12,248 nt of DNA, from positions 1 through 12,248 of the forward strand of contig CAJUJQ010000094.1 in the NCBI GenBank assembly GCA_910586575.1. Reading direction: 5' to 3'. Below, piece after piece: positions 5,875 to 12,248 of the stretch. The stretch is from an uncultured Clostridia bacterium (GTDB lineage: Bacteria; Bacillota; Clostridia; Oscillospirales; Butyricicoccaceae). The notes under the pieces were generated by a model. The model saw only the letters and a program-made list of their open reading frames with translations, searched no databases and had not been told where the DNA came from. The translations under genes and the position numbers were made by a program. Each line of letters starts with the position of its first letter. Positions within the stretch are counted from its first letter, which is position 1.

Positions 5875-6798
5875 ATGAAAAATTCTTCCAGTCAGCGCCG
5901 CCGGGCGGATTCCGGCTTTCCGATGCAGCTGCTGTGCCTTTTGCTGGCCGCGCTGCTCGTTGTATTTTCAGCCGTGCAGGCGCAGCGCGTGAGGCAGAGC
6001 AATGAAACCATCCGCACCCTGAGTGCCCGCGTGCAGGCGCTGGAAGCCGACAAGGAACAGCTCGCGGCAACGGAACCGGCGTCTGTTTTGACGCAGGACG
6101 GTGAAGCCCTGGCTTACCAAAGCCTATATCCGGAGATGAAGGCCGACCCGGCCCCGGTTTTCGCGGAGCAGCCGGAAAAGACCGCATATCTGACCTTTGA
6201 CGACGGCCCTTCTGCCAATACCTACCGTATTTTAGACGCTTTGCGGGACAGCGGGCAGAAAGCCACTTTCTTCATTGTGGGGAAGAATATTCCCGGACAT
6301 GAGGACGCCCTGCGGCGGATGGCGGAGGAAGGGCATACCATCGCAGTGCATACCTATTCGCACGACTACCGGGAGATTTACGCTTCGGTCGAGGCGTTTT
6401 TGGAGGATTTCCACCAGGCGTATAACGCGATTTACGACGCCTGCGGGGTCAGGCCCACGCTGTTCCGCTTCCCCGGCGGATCGGTGAACAGCTATAACCG
6501 CGCGATTTATCAGCAGCTGATTGCCGAAATGCTGCGGCGCGGCTTTGTTTATCACGATTGGAGCGTATCCAGCGAGGACGCAACGGGCAAGGACTACACG
6601 CCCGGACAGCTGGCCGGTTTCGTGATGGAGGGGGCGGCAGGCGCCAGCAGGCCGGTGATTTTGATGCACGATGCAGGCGGGAAGGAGAGCACCGCCGCCG
6701 CTGTGCCGGAAATCCTCCGTCGGCTGCGTGAAGCGGGCTACACCTGCGCGCCGTTGACCGGTGAGGTCAAACCTGTTTTCTTCGGATATCAATCATAG
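5875..6798 (+). CDS. Membrane-anchored polysaccharide deacetylase (NodB domain)
   Basis: This carbohydrate esterase family 4 enzyme is expected to remove N-acetyl (or similar) groups from peptidoglycan or another surface glycan outside the cell. The 307-residue protein starts with a basic stretch and one hydrophobic segment (about 17-36), a membrane anchor or uncleaved signal. A short heptad-like helix (about 40-65) is followed by the NodB domain (about 100-295). Catalytic motifs are present: TFDDGPS (107-113, D109/D110), HTYSH (159-163, metal-binding H159 and H163), RFPGGS (198-203), DWS near 228 and LMHDA (263-267, H265). The ATG at 5875 is preferred over the one at 5869, because AGGAGG (5861-5866) is 8 nt from the former and nearly touches the latter. 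The gene stands alone between its own promoter and terminator. The substrate is inferred; lysozyme-resistance type peptidoglycan deacetylation is the likeliest role. Confidence 0.92.
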   Translation: MKNSSSQRRRADSGFPMQLLCLLLAALLVVFSAVQAQRVRQSNETIRTLSARVQALEADKEQLAATEPASVLTQDGEALAYQSLYPEMKADPAPVFAEQPEKTAYLTFDDGPSANTYRILDALRDSGQKATFFIVGKNIPGHEDALRRMAEEGHTIAVHTYSHDYREIYASVEAFLEDFHQAYNAIYDACGVRPTLFRFPGGSVNSYNRAIYQQLIAEMLRRGFVYHDWSVSSEDATGKDYTPGQLAGFVMEGAAGASRPVILMHDAGGKESTAAAVPEILRRLREAGYTCAPLTGEVKPVFFGYQS

Positions 6799-6804
6799 GA
6801 CGCA

Positions 6805-6840
6805 CCCCGGGCCTTTCTTGATAGGGCTCGGGGGATTTTA
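6805..6840 (+). terminator. Intrinsic terminator after the deacetylase gene
   Basis: CCCCGGGCC (6805-6813) pairs with GGGCTCGGGG (6824-6833), with one G-T pair, and ATTTTATA follows. It starts 7 nt after the stop codon. The T-tract is short but the stem is GC-rich. Confidence 0.75.
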
Positions 6841-6850
6841 TACTTTCGGC

Positions 6851-6867
6851 GGAAATACCAAATTTCC
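6851..6867. promoter_or_regulatory. Inverted repeat upstream of the glucitol operon promoter, candidate activator site
   Basis: GGAAAT (6851-6856) and ATTTCC (6862-6867) form a perfect 6-bp inverted repeat with a 5-nt spacer, centred about 70 nt upstream of the predicted transcription start. PRD-type activators of the MtlR/GutR kind bind inverted repeats at about this distance. Assignment to the regulator encoded at 8034-9947 is inferred. Confidence 0.4.
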
Positions 6868-6894
6868 CGCGCTAAACTTCGGCAAAGTGTCTAA

Positions 6895-6922
6895 TTGACA
6901 TCCCGTAAAGAGAGCATATAAT
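6895..6922 (+). promoter_or_regulatory. Consensus sigma-A promoter of the glucitol operon
   Basis: TTGACA (6895-6900), 16-nt spacer, TATAAT (6917-6922). Both hexamers are perfect, so the promoter should be strong unless repressed. Expected start is about 6929. This leaves an untranslated leader of about 260 nt before the dehydrogenase ATG at 7192. Confidence 0.88.
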
Positions 6923-6932
6923 AAAGATATAC

Positions 6933-6954
6933 TTTGATAAAATATTTTATAAAA
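6933..6954. promoter_or_regulatory. AT-only palindrome at the transcription start, candidate repressor operator
   Basis: ATAAAATATTTTAT (6937-6950) is a perfect 14-bp palindrome. Its flanks extend the symmetry to 22 bp with one mismatched pair. It covers about +5 to +26 of the predicted transcript, a position from which a bound repressor would block initiation or escape. The cognate protein is unknown. Confidence 0.45.
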
Positions 6955-6971
6955 GAAGATTCTTGTCTTGG

Positions 6972-7094
6972 ATGCACAAAGACGGATGCGCGGGATTGTG
7001 TAAGGTGCGCATTTCGGACGCCGTTTTGCAGGCGGGCGGAAAACAGACGGCGCATGACATTTCCACCAGGCAGAAAAAGGCGGCATTAAAATGA
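6972..7094 (+). CDS. Possible 40-codon leader ORF in the glucitol operon 5' UTR
   Basis: An ATG at 6972 opens a 40-codon frame ending in TGA at 7092-7094, inside the leader downstream of the consensus promoter. The predicted peptide begins MHKDGCAGLCKV and ends lysine-rich (RQKKAALK). Third positions are mostly G or C, like neighbouring genes, but there is no good ribosome binding site and I recognise no family. It may be a chance frame within a structured leader. Confidence 0.2.
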   Translation: MHKDGCAGLCKVRISDAVLQAGGKQTAHDISTRQKKAALK

Positions 7095-7105
7095 AAGCGT
7101 TTCCC
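7092..7105. promoter_or_regulatory. cre-like site (possible CcpA catabolite repression)
   Basis: TGAAAGCGTTTCCC agrees with the CcpA operator consensus TGWAANCGNTNWCA at all but the last W and the final A. It lies about 165 nt downstream of the promoter and 87 nt before the dehydrogenase start, where CcpA could act as a roadblock. Sorbitol PTS operons are known targets of catabolite repression in Firmicutes. Confidence 0.5.
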
Positions 7106-7191
7106 CTCTAAAATAGAATCATCGAAAGGCTGAGACGGCAAGCAAAGAAAACAACAAAGCCGCCGGTGCCAAATTAAAGGAGGAAATGACA

Positions 7192-7992
7192 ATGAAGCAA
7201 GGTTGGTTGTGTTTGGAAGACCGTGTCGTAATCGTAACGGGCGGTGCGTCGGGTATCGGCAGGCATGTGGCTACCACATTGACTGCGGCGGGTGCCAAGA
7301 CGGTCGTCGTTGATATGAACGTGAAAACCGGCGAGGAGCTGGATGGCGCGTACTGCGTACAATGCAATGTCACCGACGCCGACAGCGTCACGGCAATGGC
7401 AAACGCGGTGGTGGATAAATTCGGACGGATTGACGCGCTGGTCAACAACGCCGGTATCAACATGCCCCGCCTGCTGGTGGACGTTGCCGGCGAAAAGCCG
7501 GAATACGAGCTAAACGATGACTCCTTCACCAAGATGTTCAATGTAAATGTCAAGGGTGTATTCCTCTGCGCGCAGGCCTGCGCAAAGCAGATGCTCAAGC
7601 AGGGCGGCGGCGTGATTGTCAACATGTCTTCGGAATCGGGCAAGGAAGGCTCGCAGGGGCAGTCCGCCTACTCGGCGACCAAGGGTGCGGTCGATTCCTT
7701 CACCCGCTCGTGGGCCAAGGAGCTGGGCAAGTACAATATCCGCGTGCTCGCCTGTGCGCCCGGCATCATGGAGGCGACCGGCCTGCGTTCCCCGGCGTAC
7801 AATGACGCGCTGGCTTACACCCGCGGCTGCAAGCCCGAGGAGCTTTCCACCGACTACAGCAAGGTGATCCCGATGGGCCGCGACGGCAAGCTCGACGAAG
7901 TTGGCGACCTGGTCGCATATCTGGTTTCCGATCGCGCAAGCTACATTGCGGGCACAACGATTAACATTTCCGGCGGTAAATCCCGCGGCTGA
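7192..7992 (+). CDS. srlD: Sorbitol-6-phosphate 2-dehydrogenase (SDR family)
   Basis: A short-chain dehydrogenase (266 residues) that most likely oxidises D-sorbitol-6-phosphate to fructose-6-phosphate with NAD+ in the cytoplasm. It has the TGGASGIG nucleotide-binding motif (16-23), an Asp at the end of beta2 (D41, favouring NAD over NADP), NNAG (85-88), a serine cluster NMSSESG (144-150) and the catalytic Y160-x3-K164 in YSATKGA. The specific calls LVDVAGEKPEYEL, SWAKELGKYN and CAPGIMEATGLR resemble Gram-positive sorbitol-6-phosphate dehydrogenases. The ATG at 7192 is chosen because AAAGGAGG (7176-7183) is 8 nt away, while the in-frame ATG at 7186 is too close. It is the first gene of an operon with a PRD regulator, GutM and glucitol PTS subunits, which supports the substrate. 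Other sugar-alcohol phosphates are possible. Confidence 0.88.
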   Translation: MKQGWLCLEDRVVIVTGGASGIGRHVATTLTAAGAKTVVVDMNVKTGEELDGAYCVQCNVTDADSVTAMANAVVDKFGRIDALVNNAGINMPRLLVDVAGEKPEYELNDDSFTKMFNVNVKGVFLCAQACAKQMLKQGGGVIVNMSSESGKEGSQGQSAYSATKGAVDSFTRSWAKELGKYNIRVLACAPGIMEATGLRSPAYNDALAYTRGCKPEELSTDYSKVIPMGRDGKLDEVGDLVAYLVSDRASYIAGTTINISGGKSRG

Positions 7993-8033
7993 GCAGAGGA
8001 TTACCCCATACAGGGCGAAAGGGGGCAGGGCGC

Positions 8034-9947
8034 TTGAAAAATGTGTTTGGGGACAACCGCCTGGCGGGTATCCTGCAATTCTTTTGCCGGACGCCGTCAG
8101 CGCCGGTGAGCGCCCTTGCCGAGCGGTTTGAGGTGAGCGAGCGCACTGTCCGAAACGACCTCAAGCAGCTGAACGCCGAGCTGGAAGGCTGCGCCGTCAT
8201 TGAGTCCGTGCAGGGGCGCTACAGCCTCCGCATTTATGACAGCGCACAGTTCCAGTCGGTGCGGGAACGCATCCTGGAAACAGACGAGTTCCTGAACTCC
8301 CCGCAGAACCGCATGGACTATACTTTTGGCAGGCTGATGCGCTCTGTGAAACCGCTGCTGACCGACGAGCTGGCGTATGAGATGAATGTCGGGCGCACAA
8401 CGCTGGTCAGCGACCTGAAAAAGCTCCGCGCCGGGTTGGAGCCATATCAGCTGTCCATCCTGGGCAAAACCAGCAAGGGCCTGGTGTTGCAGGGGCGGGA
8501 AAGTGATATCCGGCATTATATCCTGGAAAACAGCTATGAATCGCTCTACCGGCAGTATCCGCTCGATGTGGAAGTGATTGACGCGGTGGAGGACGCGCTC
8601 CGCCCCTTTGAAAAGACGGTGCAGCGCAATTTCCGGCAGTTTTTGACCGTCATGCTCGACCGGTTCCTGACCGGGCACTATATCGGGCAGCTGTCGTCCC
8701 AGTTCTATAACCTGACGGCACGGCCCGAGTTTGAGGTCGTTGACCGGTTGGCGGAGCGGATTGCCGGGTTCCTGCGGGTGGATTTCCCGGTTGAGGAAAA
8801 GCTGTTTATCCTGCTGCCGATTATCGGCATGCGTACCCCTGCGGATGTGAAGGATATGCAGTCCATCGAGCTGGACGCCGCTATGCGGCCGCTGATGGAA
8901 AAGGTTTTCCGGCAAATCCGGCTGGAAATGGACATCAAGCTGGACAGCGCCGCGTTCAGCGAGGAATTCCTGTACCATCTGATGTTCATGGTCAACCGTT
9001 TGAGGTTTCACGTGCGGCTCAAGAACCCGATGCTGGACGAGCTGCGCGGCAAGTATCCGCTGGCGTGGCAAATGGCGGGTGTGGCCGCGGGGGTCGTCCG
9101 GGACAGCTGTGGGCTGGAGGTTACGGAGGAGGAGCGCGGCTATCTGGCGTCTTATTTTGGGGTATTCCTGGAGGAGAACGAGCTGCGCGCCGCGCGCCCG
9201 TACCGGGTGGCGGTGGTCTGCGGGACCGGGCGGGTCACGGCGCGGCTGGTGGCCGCACAGCTCAAGAAGGTGCTCGACAGCTCGGCGGAAATCACGACAT
9301 TCGCCGACGAAAAGGCGACTGCCGAACGGCTTGACGAATACGATTTGGTATTCACGACGGTAGACCTTCCGTGCGCCTGCCGCCGCCCGTTGATCCGGAT
9401 CCATGAAATTTTCAGCGAACAGGAGCTGCGGCATAAAATCGACAAGGCGCGGTACTGGGATCAGGTAGACGTGCCGATTATGGACAACAATTGGTTTGTC
9501 ATGGTCGGGCTGTTGGACGAAAGCCGGTTCTTTGTTTTCGACGGGCAGGAGGATTATGAAAGCGCGGTGGCCCGTATGGTCCAATCGCTGACCGGGGCGG
9601 GGCAGGTTGACCCAGGCTTTCTGGAGCGGCTGCGCGCCCGGGAACGCAAAGGCACGATGGTGTTCGACCACGCGGTTGCCATCCCGCACAGCATCCAATA
9701 CGCGGGGGACCGGCTGGTGCTCGCGGTCGGGGTATTCCCCAAGCCGATTGAGCACAAGGATCACGAGCTTCGGGTTATCTTTTTAATTGGGCTGCCCGAG
9801 CGGCTGTCCTCAGACGACAGCCTGCTCATCCGGGTCTATGACGAGATTATCTGCATCACACAGGACAGCGCATTGCTGGACAAAATCACACAGGCGGACT
9901 GCTTCCAGGCGCTGCTGCGCGTGCTGTACCGGCAGGCCGGGGAATAG
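8034..9947 (+). CDS. gutR: PRD-domain transcriptional regulator with PTS EIIB- and EIIA-like domains (GutR/MtlR type)
   Basis: A 637-residue PTS-controlled regulator. Domains in order: an N-terminal helix-turn-helix (about 8-65, with SERTVRNDLKQLNAEL), a second winged-helix/Mga-like region (about 90-155, with GRTTLVSDLKKL), PRD1 (about 180-270), PRD2 (about 285-385), an EIIB-like domain (about 391-475, with VVCGTGRVTARL and C396) and an EIIA-like domain (about 500-637, with AIPHS and H552). Such proteins activate their operon when phosphorylation by HPr and by the cognate EII signals substrate use. Two likely phosphosites look altered: the second PRD2 histidine position reads YLASYF (Y374), and PRD1 has no His at the first conserved site. 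The start is a TTG at 8034 after a G-rich stretch (8021-8030); a GTG at 8043 is possible. The gene lies between srlD and gutM, as gutR does in lactobacilli. Confidence 0.87.
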   Translation: MKNVFGDNRLAGILQFFCRTPSAPVSALAERFEVSERTVRNDLKQLNAELEGCAVIESVQGRYSLRIYDSAQFQSVRERILETDEFLNSPQNRMDYTFGRLMRSVKPLLTDELAYEMNVGRTTLVSDLKKLRAGLEPYQLSILGKTSKGLVLQGRESDIRHYILENSYESLYRQYPLDVEVIDAVEDALRPFEKTVQRNFRQFLTVMLDRFLTGHYIGQLSSQFYNLTARPEFEVVDRLAERIAGFLRVDFPVEEKLFILLPIIGMRTPADVKDMQSIELDAAMRPLMEKVFRQIRLEMDIKLDSAAFSEEFLYHLMFMVNRLRFHVRLKNPMLDELRGKYPLAWQMAGVAAGVVRDSCGLEVTEEERGYLASYFGVFLEENELRAARPYRVAVVCGTGRVTARLVAAQLKKVLDSSAEITTFADEKATAERLDEYDLVFTTVDLPCACRRPLIRIHEIFSEQELRHKIDKARYWDQVDVPIMDNNWFVMVGLLDESRFFVFDGQEDYESAVARMVQSLTGAGQVDPGFLERLRARERKGTMVFDHAVAIPHSIQYAGDRLVLAVGVFPKPIEHKDHELRVIFLIGLPERLSSDDSLLIRVYDEIICITQDSALLDKITQADCFQALLRVLYRQAGE

Positions 9948-9956
9948 GAGGACGTT

Positions 9957-10391
9957 ATGCTGAAATTAGGGCTTTTGGTTGCCGCGATGTTTCTTTTGCA
10001 GGCAGTGCTGAGCTGCATCCAGATGCGGCACTTCGCGAAGGAATTTACGGCGCTGCGCCGCCGCGGCAAGGTTGCGTGCGGCAGGAAGGCGGGCGGCTTC
10101 CACGCGGGGGCAATCGTCCTGTTCCTGATCAGTGACGACGGCACCATCCGCGAAGGCAAAAAGCTGGTGGGCGTCACCAGCTTTGCGCGGGTCAAGCCGC
10201 TCCCCGGCTTTGAGGGCAGGCAAATTGGAAGCCTGACCGAAGCCGACCTCCCGAAGTACGGGAAAAACCTGCGCCGTGCCATCCTGGACGCGCGGGACAC
10301 CTATAACAAATTTGTATCCGGCGAGGCAATCCCCGAGCCGCCTTCCCCCTTCCAGCGGGCGGGGCACGCACTGGCCGGGATTGGGAAATAA
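9957..10391 (+). CDS. gutM: Glucitol operon activator protein GutM
   Basis: A GutM/SrlM family protein, 144 residues, named as an auxiliary activator of glucitol operons; its mechanism is not well established. It begins with a hydrophobic segment (about 2-20, LGLLVAAMFLLQAVLS), so it is probably membrane-anchored. Family-typical sequence follows: FAKEFTALRRRGKVACGRK, then IVLFLISDDGTIREGKKLVGVTSFARVKPL, and a C-terminal region that includes YNKFVSGE. The ATG at 9957 has AGGAGG (9946-9951) 5 nt upstream, overlapping the TAG stop of the regulator gene, so the two are tightly linked. A 228-nt gap with strong RNA structure separates it from srlA. The call rests on the sequence pattern and the operon position between the PRD regulator and the PTS genes. 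Confidence 0.9.
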   Translation: MLKLGLLVAAMFLLQAVLSCIQMRHFAKEFTALRRRGKVACGRKAGGFHAGAIVLFLISDDGTIREGKKLVGVTSFARVKPLPGFEGRQIGSLTEADLPKYGKNLRRAILDARDTYNKFVSGEAIPEPPSPFQRAGHALAGIGK

Positions 10392-10416
10392 GCCGCGATG
10401 CGCCTCGCCGGCGGGG

Positions 10417-10542
10417 CGTCCTGCGCGGACGGCGCCAAAGGGGCTAGCCCTTTTGGAATCCCTTCCTCCGCTGCGGCGGGGAATGGGACGGCTATCACCC
10501 TTTCCGCGTGCTGCTCCGTCCCGCCAAAAGGACGGCAGGACG
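10417..10542 (+). repeat. Structured 126-nt intercistronic element between gutM and srlA
   Basis: A perfect 8-bp stem, CGTCCTGC (10417-10424) with GCAGGACG (10535-10542), closes the segment. Inside lie three hairpins. The first is CCAAAGGGG/CCCTTTTGG with a CTAG loop (10435-10456). The second is TTCCTCCGC/GCGGGGAA with a TGCG loop and one bulge (10463-10483). The third is GGGACGG/CCGTCCC around a 24-nt loop (10485-10522). CCGTCC (10516-10521) can instead pair with GGACGG at 10530-10535 or at 10427-10432. The rest of the gap (10392-10416 and 10543-10605) holds no gene. It may be a dispersed MITE- or REP-like repeat, an mRNA processing or stability element, or an attenuator. The sequence alone does not tell. 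Confidence 0.6.
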
Positions 10543-10619
10543 AGGAAACGGCCGAGTCCAATTTCTCTGAGCGCAAATTTTACACCGAAACACATTGTTT
10601 TTAAGAAAGGTGGATATTG

Positions 10620-11171
10620 ATGGATTTTATCGTAAATCTTGCTTCCGGTTTCATGAATCTGTTTAACCTGGGCGGCCAGCAGTTTATGAGCTGGGTGACC
10701 GGTATCATCCCGACGATTGTCATGCTGCTGGTACTGATGAACGCAATCATGGCAATCGCGGGCGAGGCAACCGTCGCGCGTGTCGCCAAGGTCTGCACGG
10801 GCAATCCCATCCTGCGCTACGCGGTGCTGCCGTTTGTCAGTGCGTTCATGCTGGGCAACCCGATGGCGCTTTCCATCGGCAAGTTTATGCCCGAGTTCTA
10901 CAAGCCTGCGTACTACGCGTCGGCTACCTACCACTGCCATACCAACAATGGCCTGTTCCCGCACATCAACGCTTCCGAGCTGTTTATCTGGCTGGGCATC
11001 GCGAACGGCATCACCCAGCTGGGGCTGGATACCGCGCCGCTGGCTGTCCGGTATCTGCTGGTCGGTTTGGCCGCAAACTTCATTTCGGGCTGGTCCACCG
11101 AATTTACCACCCGGTTTGTAGAGAAGCAGCAGGGCGTGACCCTGAGCCGTGAATTCAAGATGGCGAAGTAA
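10620..11171 (+). CDS. srlA: PTS glucitol/sorbitol transporter subunit IIC
   Basis: The first membrane part of the sorbitol-specific phosphotransferase permease (EIIC, also called EIIC2), which forms the translocation channel with the C-domain of SrlE. The 183-residue protein matches the family in length and sequence: several hydrophobic segments (about 28-48, 65-85, 117-135, 143-160) and the conserved YHCHTNNGLFPHINASELFIW stretch (first half HCHTNNGLF near 105-113). The start is the ATG at 10620, with AAAGGTGG (10606-10613) 6 nt upstream; an adjacent TTG at 10617 is less likely. The stop is followed within 20 nt by srlE, giving the EIIC-EIIBC order usual for glucitol systems. Confidence 0.95.
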   Translation: MDFIVNLASGFMNLFNLGGQQFMSWVTGIIPTIVMLLVLMNAIMAIAGEATVARVAKVCTGNPILRYAVLPFVSAFMLGNPMALSIGKFMPEFYKPAYYASATYHCHTNNGLFPHINASELFIWLGIANGITQLGLDTAPLAVRYLLVGLAANFISGWSTEFTTRFVEKQQGVTLSREFKMAK

Positions 11172-11190
11172 GAGTAAGGAGGAAGCAGAA

Positions 11191-12195
11191 ATGGCGGAAT
11201 ATCGTTCGATTCGGGTAGAAAAAGGCCCCGGCGGCTTCGGTGGCCCGTTGGTCATCACGCCCACGGAGCAGCGCAATAAAGTCATGTACATCACGGGCGG
11301 CGGCGCGGAGCCGGAATGCCTGAAAAAGATCGTCGAGCTGACCGGCCTGACCCCGGTCAACGGCTTCAAGACCAACTGCCCCGAGGAGGAGCTGGCACTG
11401 GTAATCATCGACTGCGGCGGCACGCTGCGCTGCGGCATTTATCCCAAGAAGGGCATCCCGACAATCAACGTCATGCCGGTCGGCAAGTCTGGGCCGATGG
11501 CGCAGTTTATTAAGGAAGATATCTACGTATCGGCGGTCGGCCCGAACCAGGTTTCGCTTGCCGGCGGCAGCCAGCCCGCAGCCGGGCGGCAGGAGAAGGA
11601 AACCGCGGAGCCGGTCAAGTTCAACGCGGACATGAAGGTTTCCGAGACACTTGCCAGGCAGGAAAATAAATCATTTGTCACCAAGGTCGGCCTTGCGGCT
11701 GGCAAGGTGGTCAACACCTTCTATCAGGCGGCGCGTGACGCGATCCAGACCTGTATCACGACCTTGCTGCCGTTCATGGCGTTTGTCTCCATGCTGATTG
11801 GCATTATCAACGGCTCGGGCTTCGGCGACGCGTTCGCGTCCGTCCTGACCCCGCTGGCAGGCAATATCTTCGGCCTGGTTGCGCTTGGCCTGATCTGCTC
11901 GATTCCCGGCCTGTCGGCGCTGCTCGGCCCCGGCGCGGTCATTGCGCAGATTATCGGCACGCTGGTCGGCGCTGAAATCGGCAAGGGCAACATTGCGCCT
12001 CAGCTGGCGCTGCCTGCCTTGTTCGCCATTAACTGCCAGGGCGCGTGCGACTTTATCCCGGTTGGCCTGGGCCTTGCCGAGGCGGAAACCGAAACCATTG
12101 AGGTCGGCGTTGTATCGGTCATGTACTCACGTTTCCTGACCGGCTGGCTGCGCGTCCTGCTCGCTTACGCCGCAAGCTTCGGCCTGTACGCGTAA
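11191..12195 (+). CDS. srlE: PTS glucitol/sorbitol transporter subunit IIBC
   Basis: The EIIB-C subunit that accepts phosphate from EIIA and passes it to sorbitol during import, giving sorbitol-6-phosphate in the cytoplasm. The 334-residue protein follows E. coli SrlE closely. The N-terminal EIIB domain (1-125) has IRVEKGPGGFGGPL and the VIIDCGGTLRCGIYPK segment holding the candidate phosphocysteines C75 and C81. A low-complexity linker (about 126-165) leads to the C domain (about 180-334), with LPFMAFVSMLIGII, LLGPGAVIAQIIG and LALPALFAINCQGACDFIP. The ATG at 11191 has AAGGAGG (11176-11182) 8 nt before it. The longer frame from 11149 overlaps srlA and lacks such a site. The gene ends 53 nt before the window edge, and an EIIA gene (srlB) is expected next. 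In E. coli SrlE the C-terminus is similarly short. Confidence 0.95.
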   Translation: MAEYRSIRVEKGPGGFGGPLVITPTEQRNKVMYITGGGAEPECLKKIVELTGLTPVNGFKTNCPEEELALVIIDCGGTLRCGIYPKKGIPTINVMPVGKSGPMAQFIKEDIYVSAVGPNQVSLAGGSQPAAGRQEKETAEPVKFNADMKVSETLARQENKSFVTKVGLAAGKVVNTFYQAARDAIQTCITTLLPFMAFVSMLIGIINGSGFGDAFASVLTPLAGNIFGLVALGLICSIPGLSALLGPGAVIAQIIGTLVGAEIGKGNIAPQLALPALFAINCQGACDFIPVGLGLAEAETETIEVGVVSVMYSRFLTGWLRVLLAYAASFGLYA

Positions 12196-12248
12196 CTTAT
12201 ACTCGCGAATGAAAAGATTTGCCGTATTCACCCACCCTGCCCGCCATC

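Noticed and set aside
8097..9764. 555-residue open frame on the minus strand
   Set aside because: It lies entirely antisense to the PRD regulator gene, whose domains are clear. The length reflects high GC content, and no family pattern is seen.
10398..10604. 68-residue plus-strand open frame between gutM and srlA
   Set aside because: No ribosome binding site, and its sequence is dictated by the hairpin-rich element; a protein is unlikely.
9966..11438. 490-residue open frame on the minus strand
   Set aside because: It crosses gutM, the structured gap, srlA and part of srlE on the opposite strand, with no recognisable domain.
1..12248. CRISPR array, tRNA genes, toxin-antitoxin or phage genes
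   Set aside because: No regularly spaced direct repeats, no cloverleaf with CCA-type end, and no gene of such families was seen on either strand.

Overview
The window looks like a chromosomal segment of a GC-rich Clostridia-type Firmicute, probably an Oscillospirales/Ruminococcaceae-like gut anaerobe. This is inferred from four things: a large Bacillus/Clostridia-type SRP RNA directly upstream of dnaX-ybaB-recR, strong AGGAGG ribosome binding sites with several TTG starts, sigma-A type promoters, and a Gram-positive style glucitol PTS operon. No species can be named from the sequence alone.

Left part, minus strand: the window opens with what looks like the 5' end of an insertion-sequence transposase (1-69) and its probable terminal repeat, in an AT-rich stretch. 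Reading leftwards from about 3432 there is a near-consensus promoter, the SRP RNA (about 3350-3069), two possible intrinsic terminators, then dnaX (TTG start at 2946), ybaB and recR. The operon closes with a strong terminator at about 300-328. It supplies the clamp-loader tau/gamma subunit, a nucleoid-associated protein and a recombinational repair factor.

Middle: a second minus-strand operon (5714-3595) encodes an unusual fusion of an AraC-type DNA-binding domain with a GNAT acetyltransferase domain. It is translationally coupled (ATGA overlap) to a MATE efflux pump and ends in a clean terminator. Divergently, on the plus strand, lies a membrane-anchored polysaccharide deacetylase (5875-6798) with its own promoter and terminator. 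A 7-bp perfect inverted repeat sits between the divergent promoters.

Right part, plus strand: a consensus promoter (6895-6922) and a leader of about 260 nt precede a sorbitol/glucitol catabolic operon. Its order is sorbitol-6-phosphate dehydrogenase, PRD-type PTS-controlled regulator, GutM, SrlA (EIIC) and SrlE (EIIBC), the same as gutFRMCB(A) of lactobacilli. The EIIA gene is expected just past the right edge. The pump subunits import and phosphorylate the hexitol, the dehydrogenase oxidises it to fructose-6-phosphate, and the regulator plus GutM tune expression. The promoter region carries operator-like palindromes and a cre-like site. Between gutM and srlA lies a gene-free, strongly structured 126-nt element with a perfect 8-bp closing stem and internal hairpins. 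It is the most unexplained object in the window.

I saw no tRNA, CRISPR array, prophage or obviously new multi-gene system. The main unusual items are the AraC-GNAT/MATE pair, the structured intercistronic element, the SRP-dnaX terminators and the leader of the glucitol operon.
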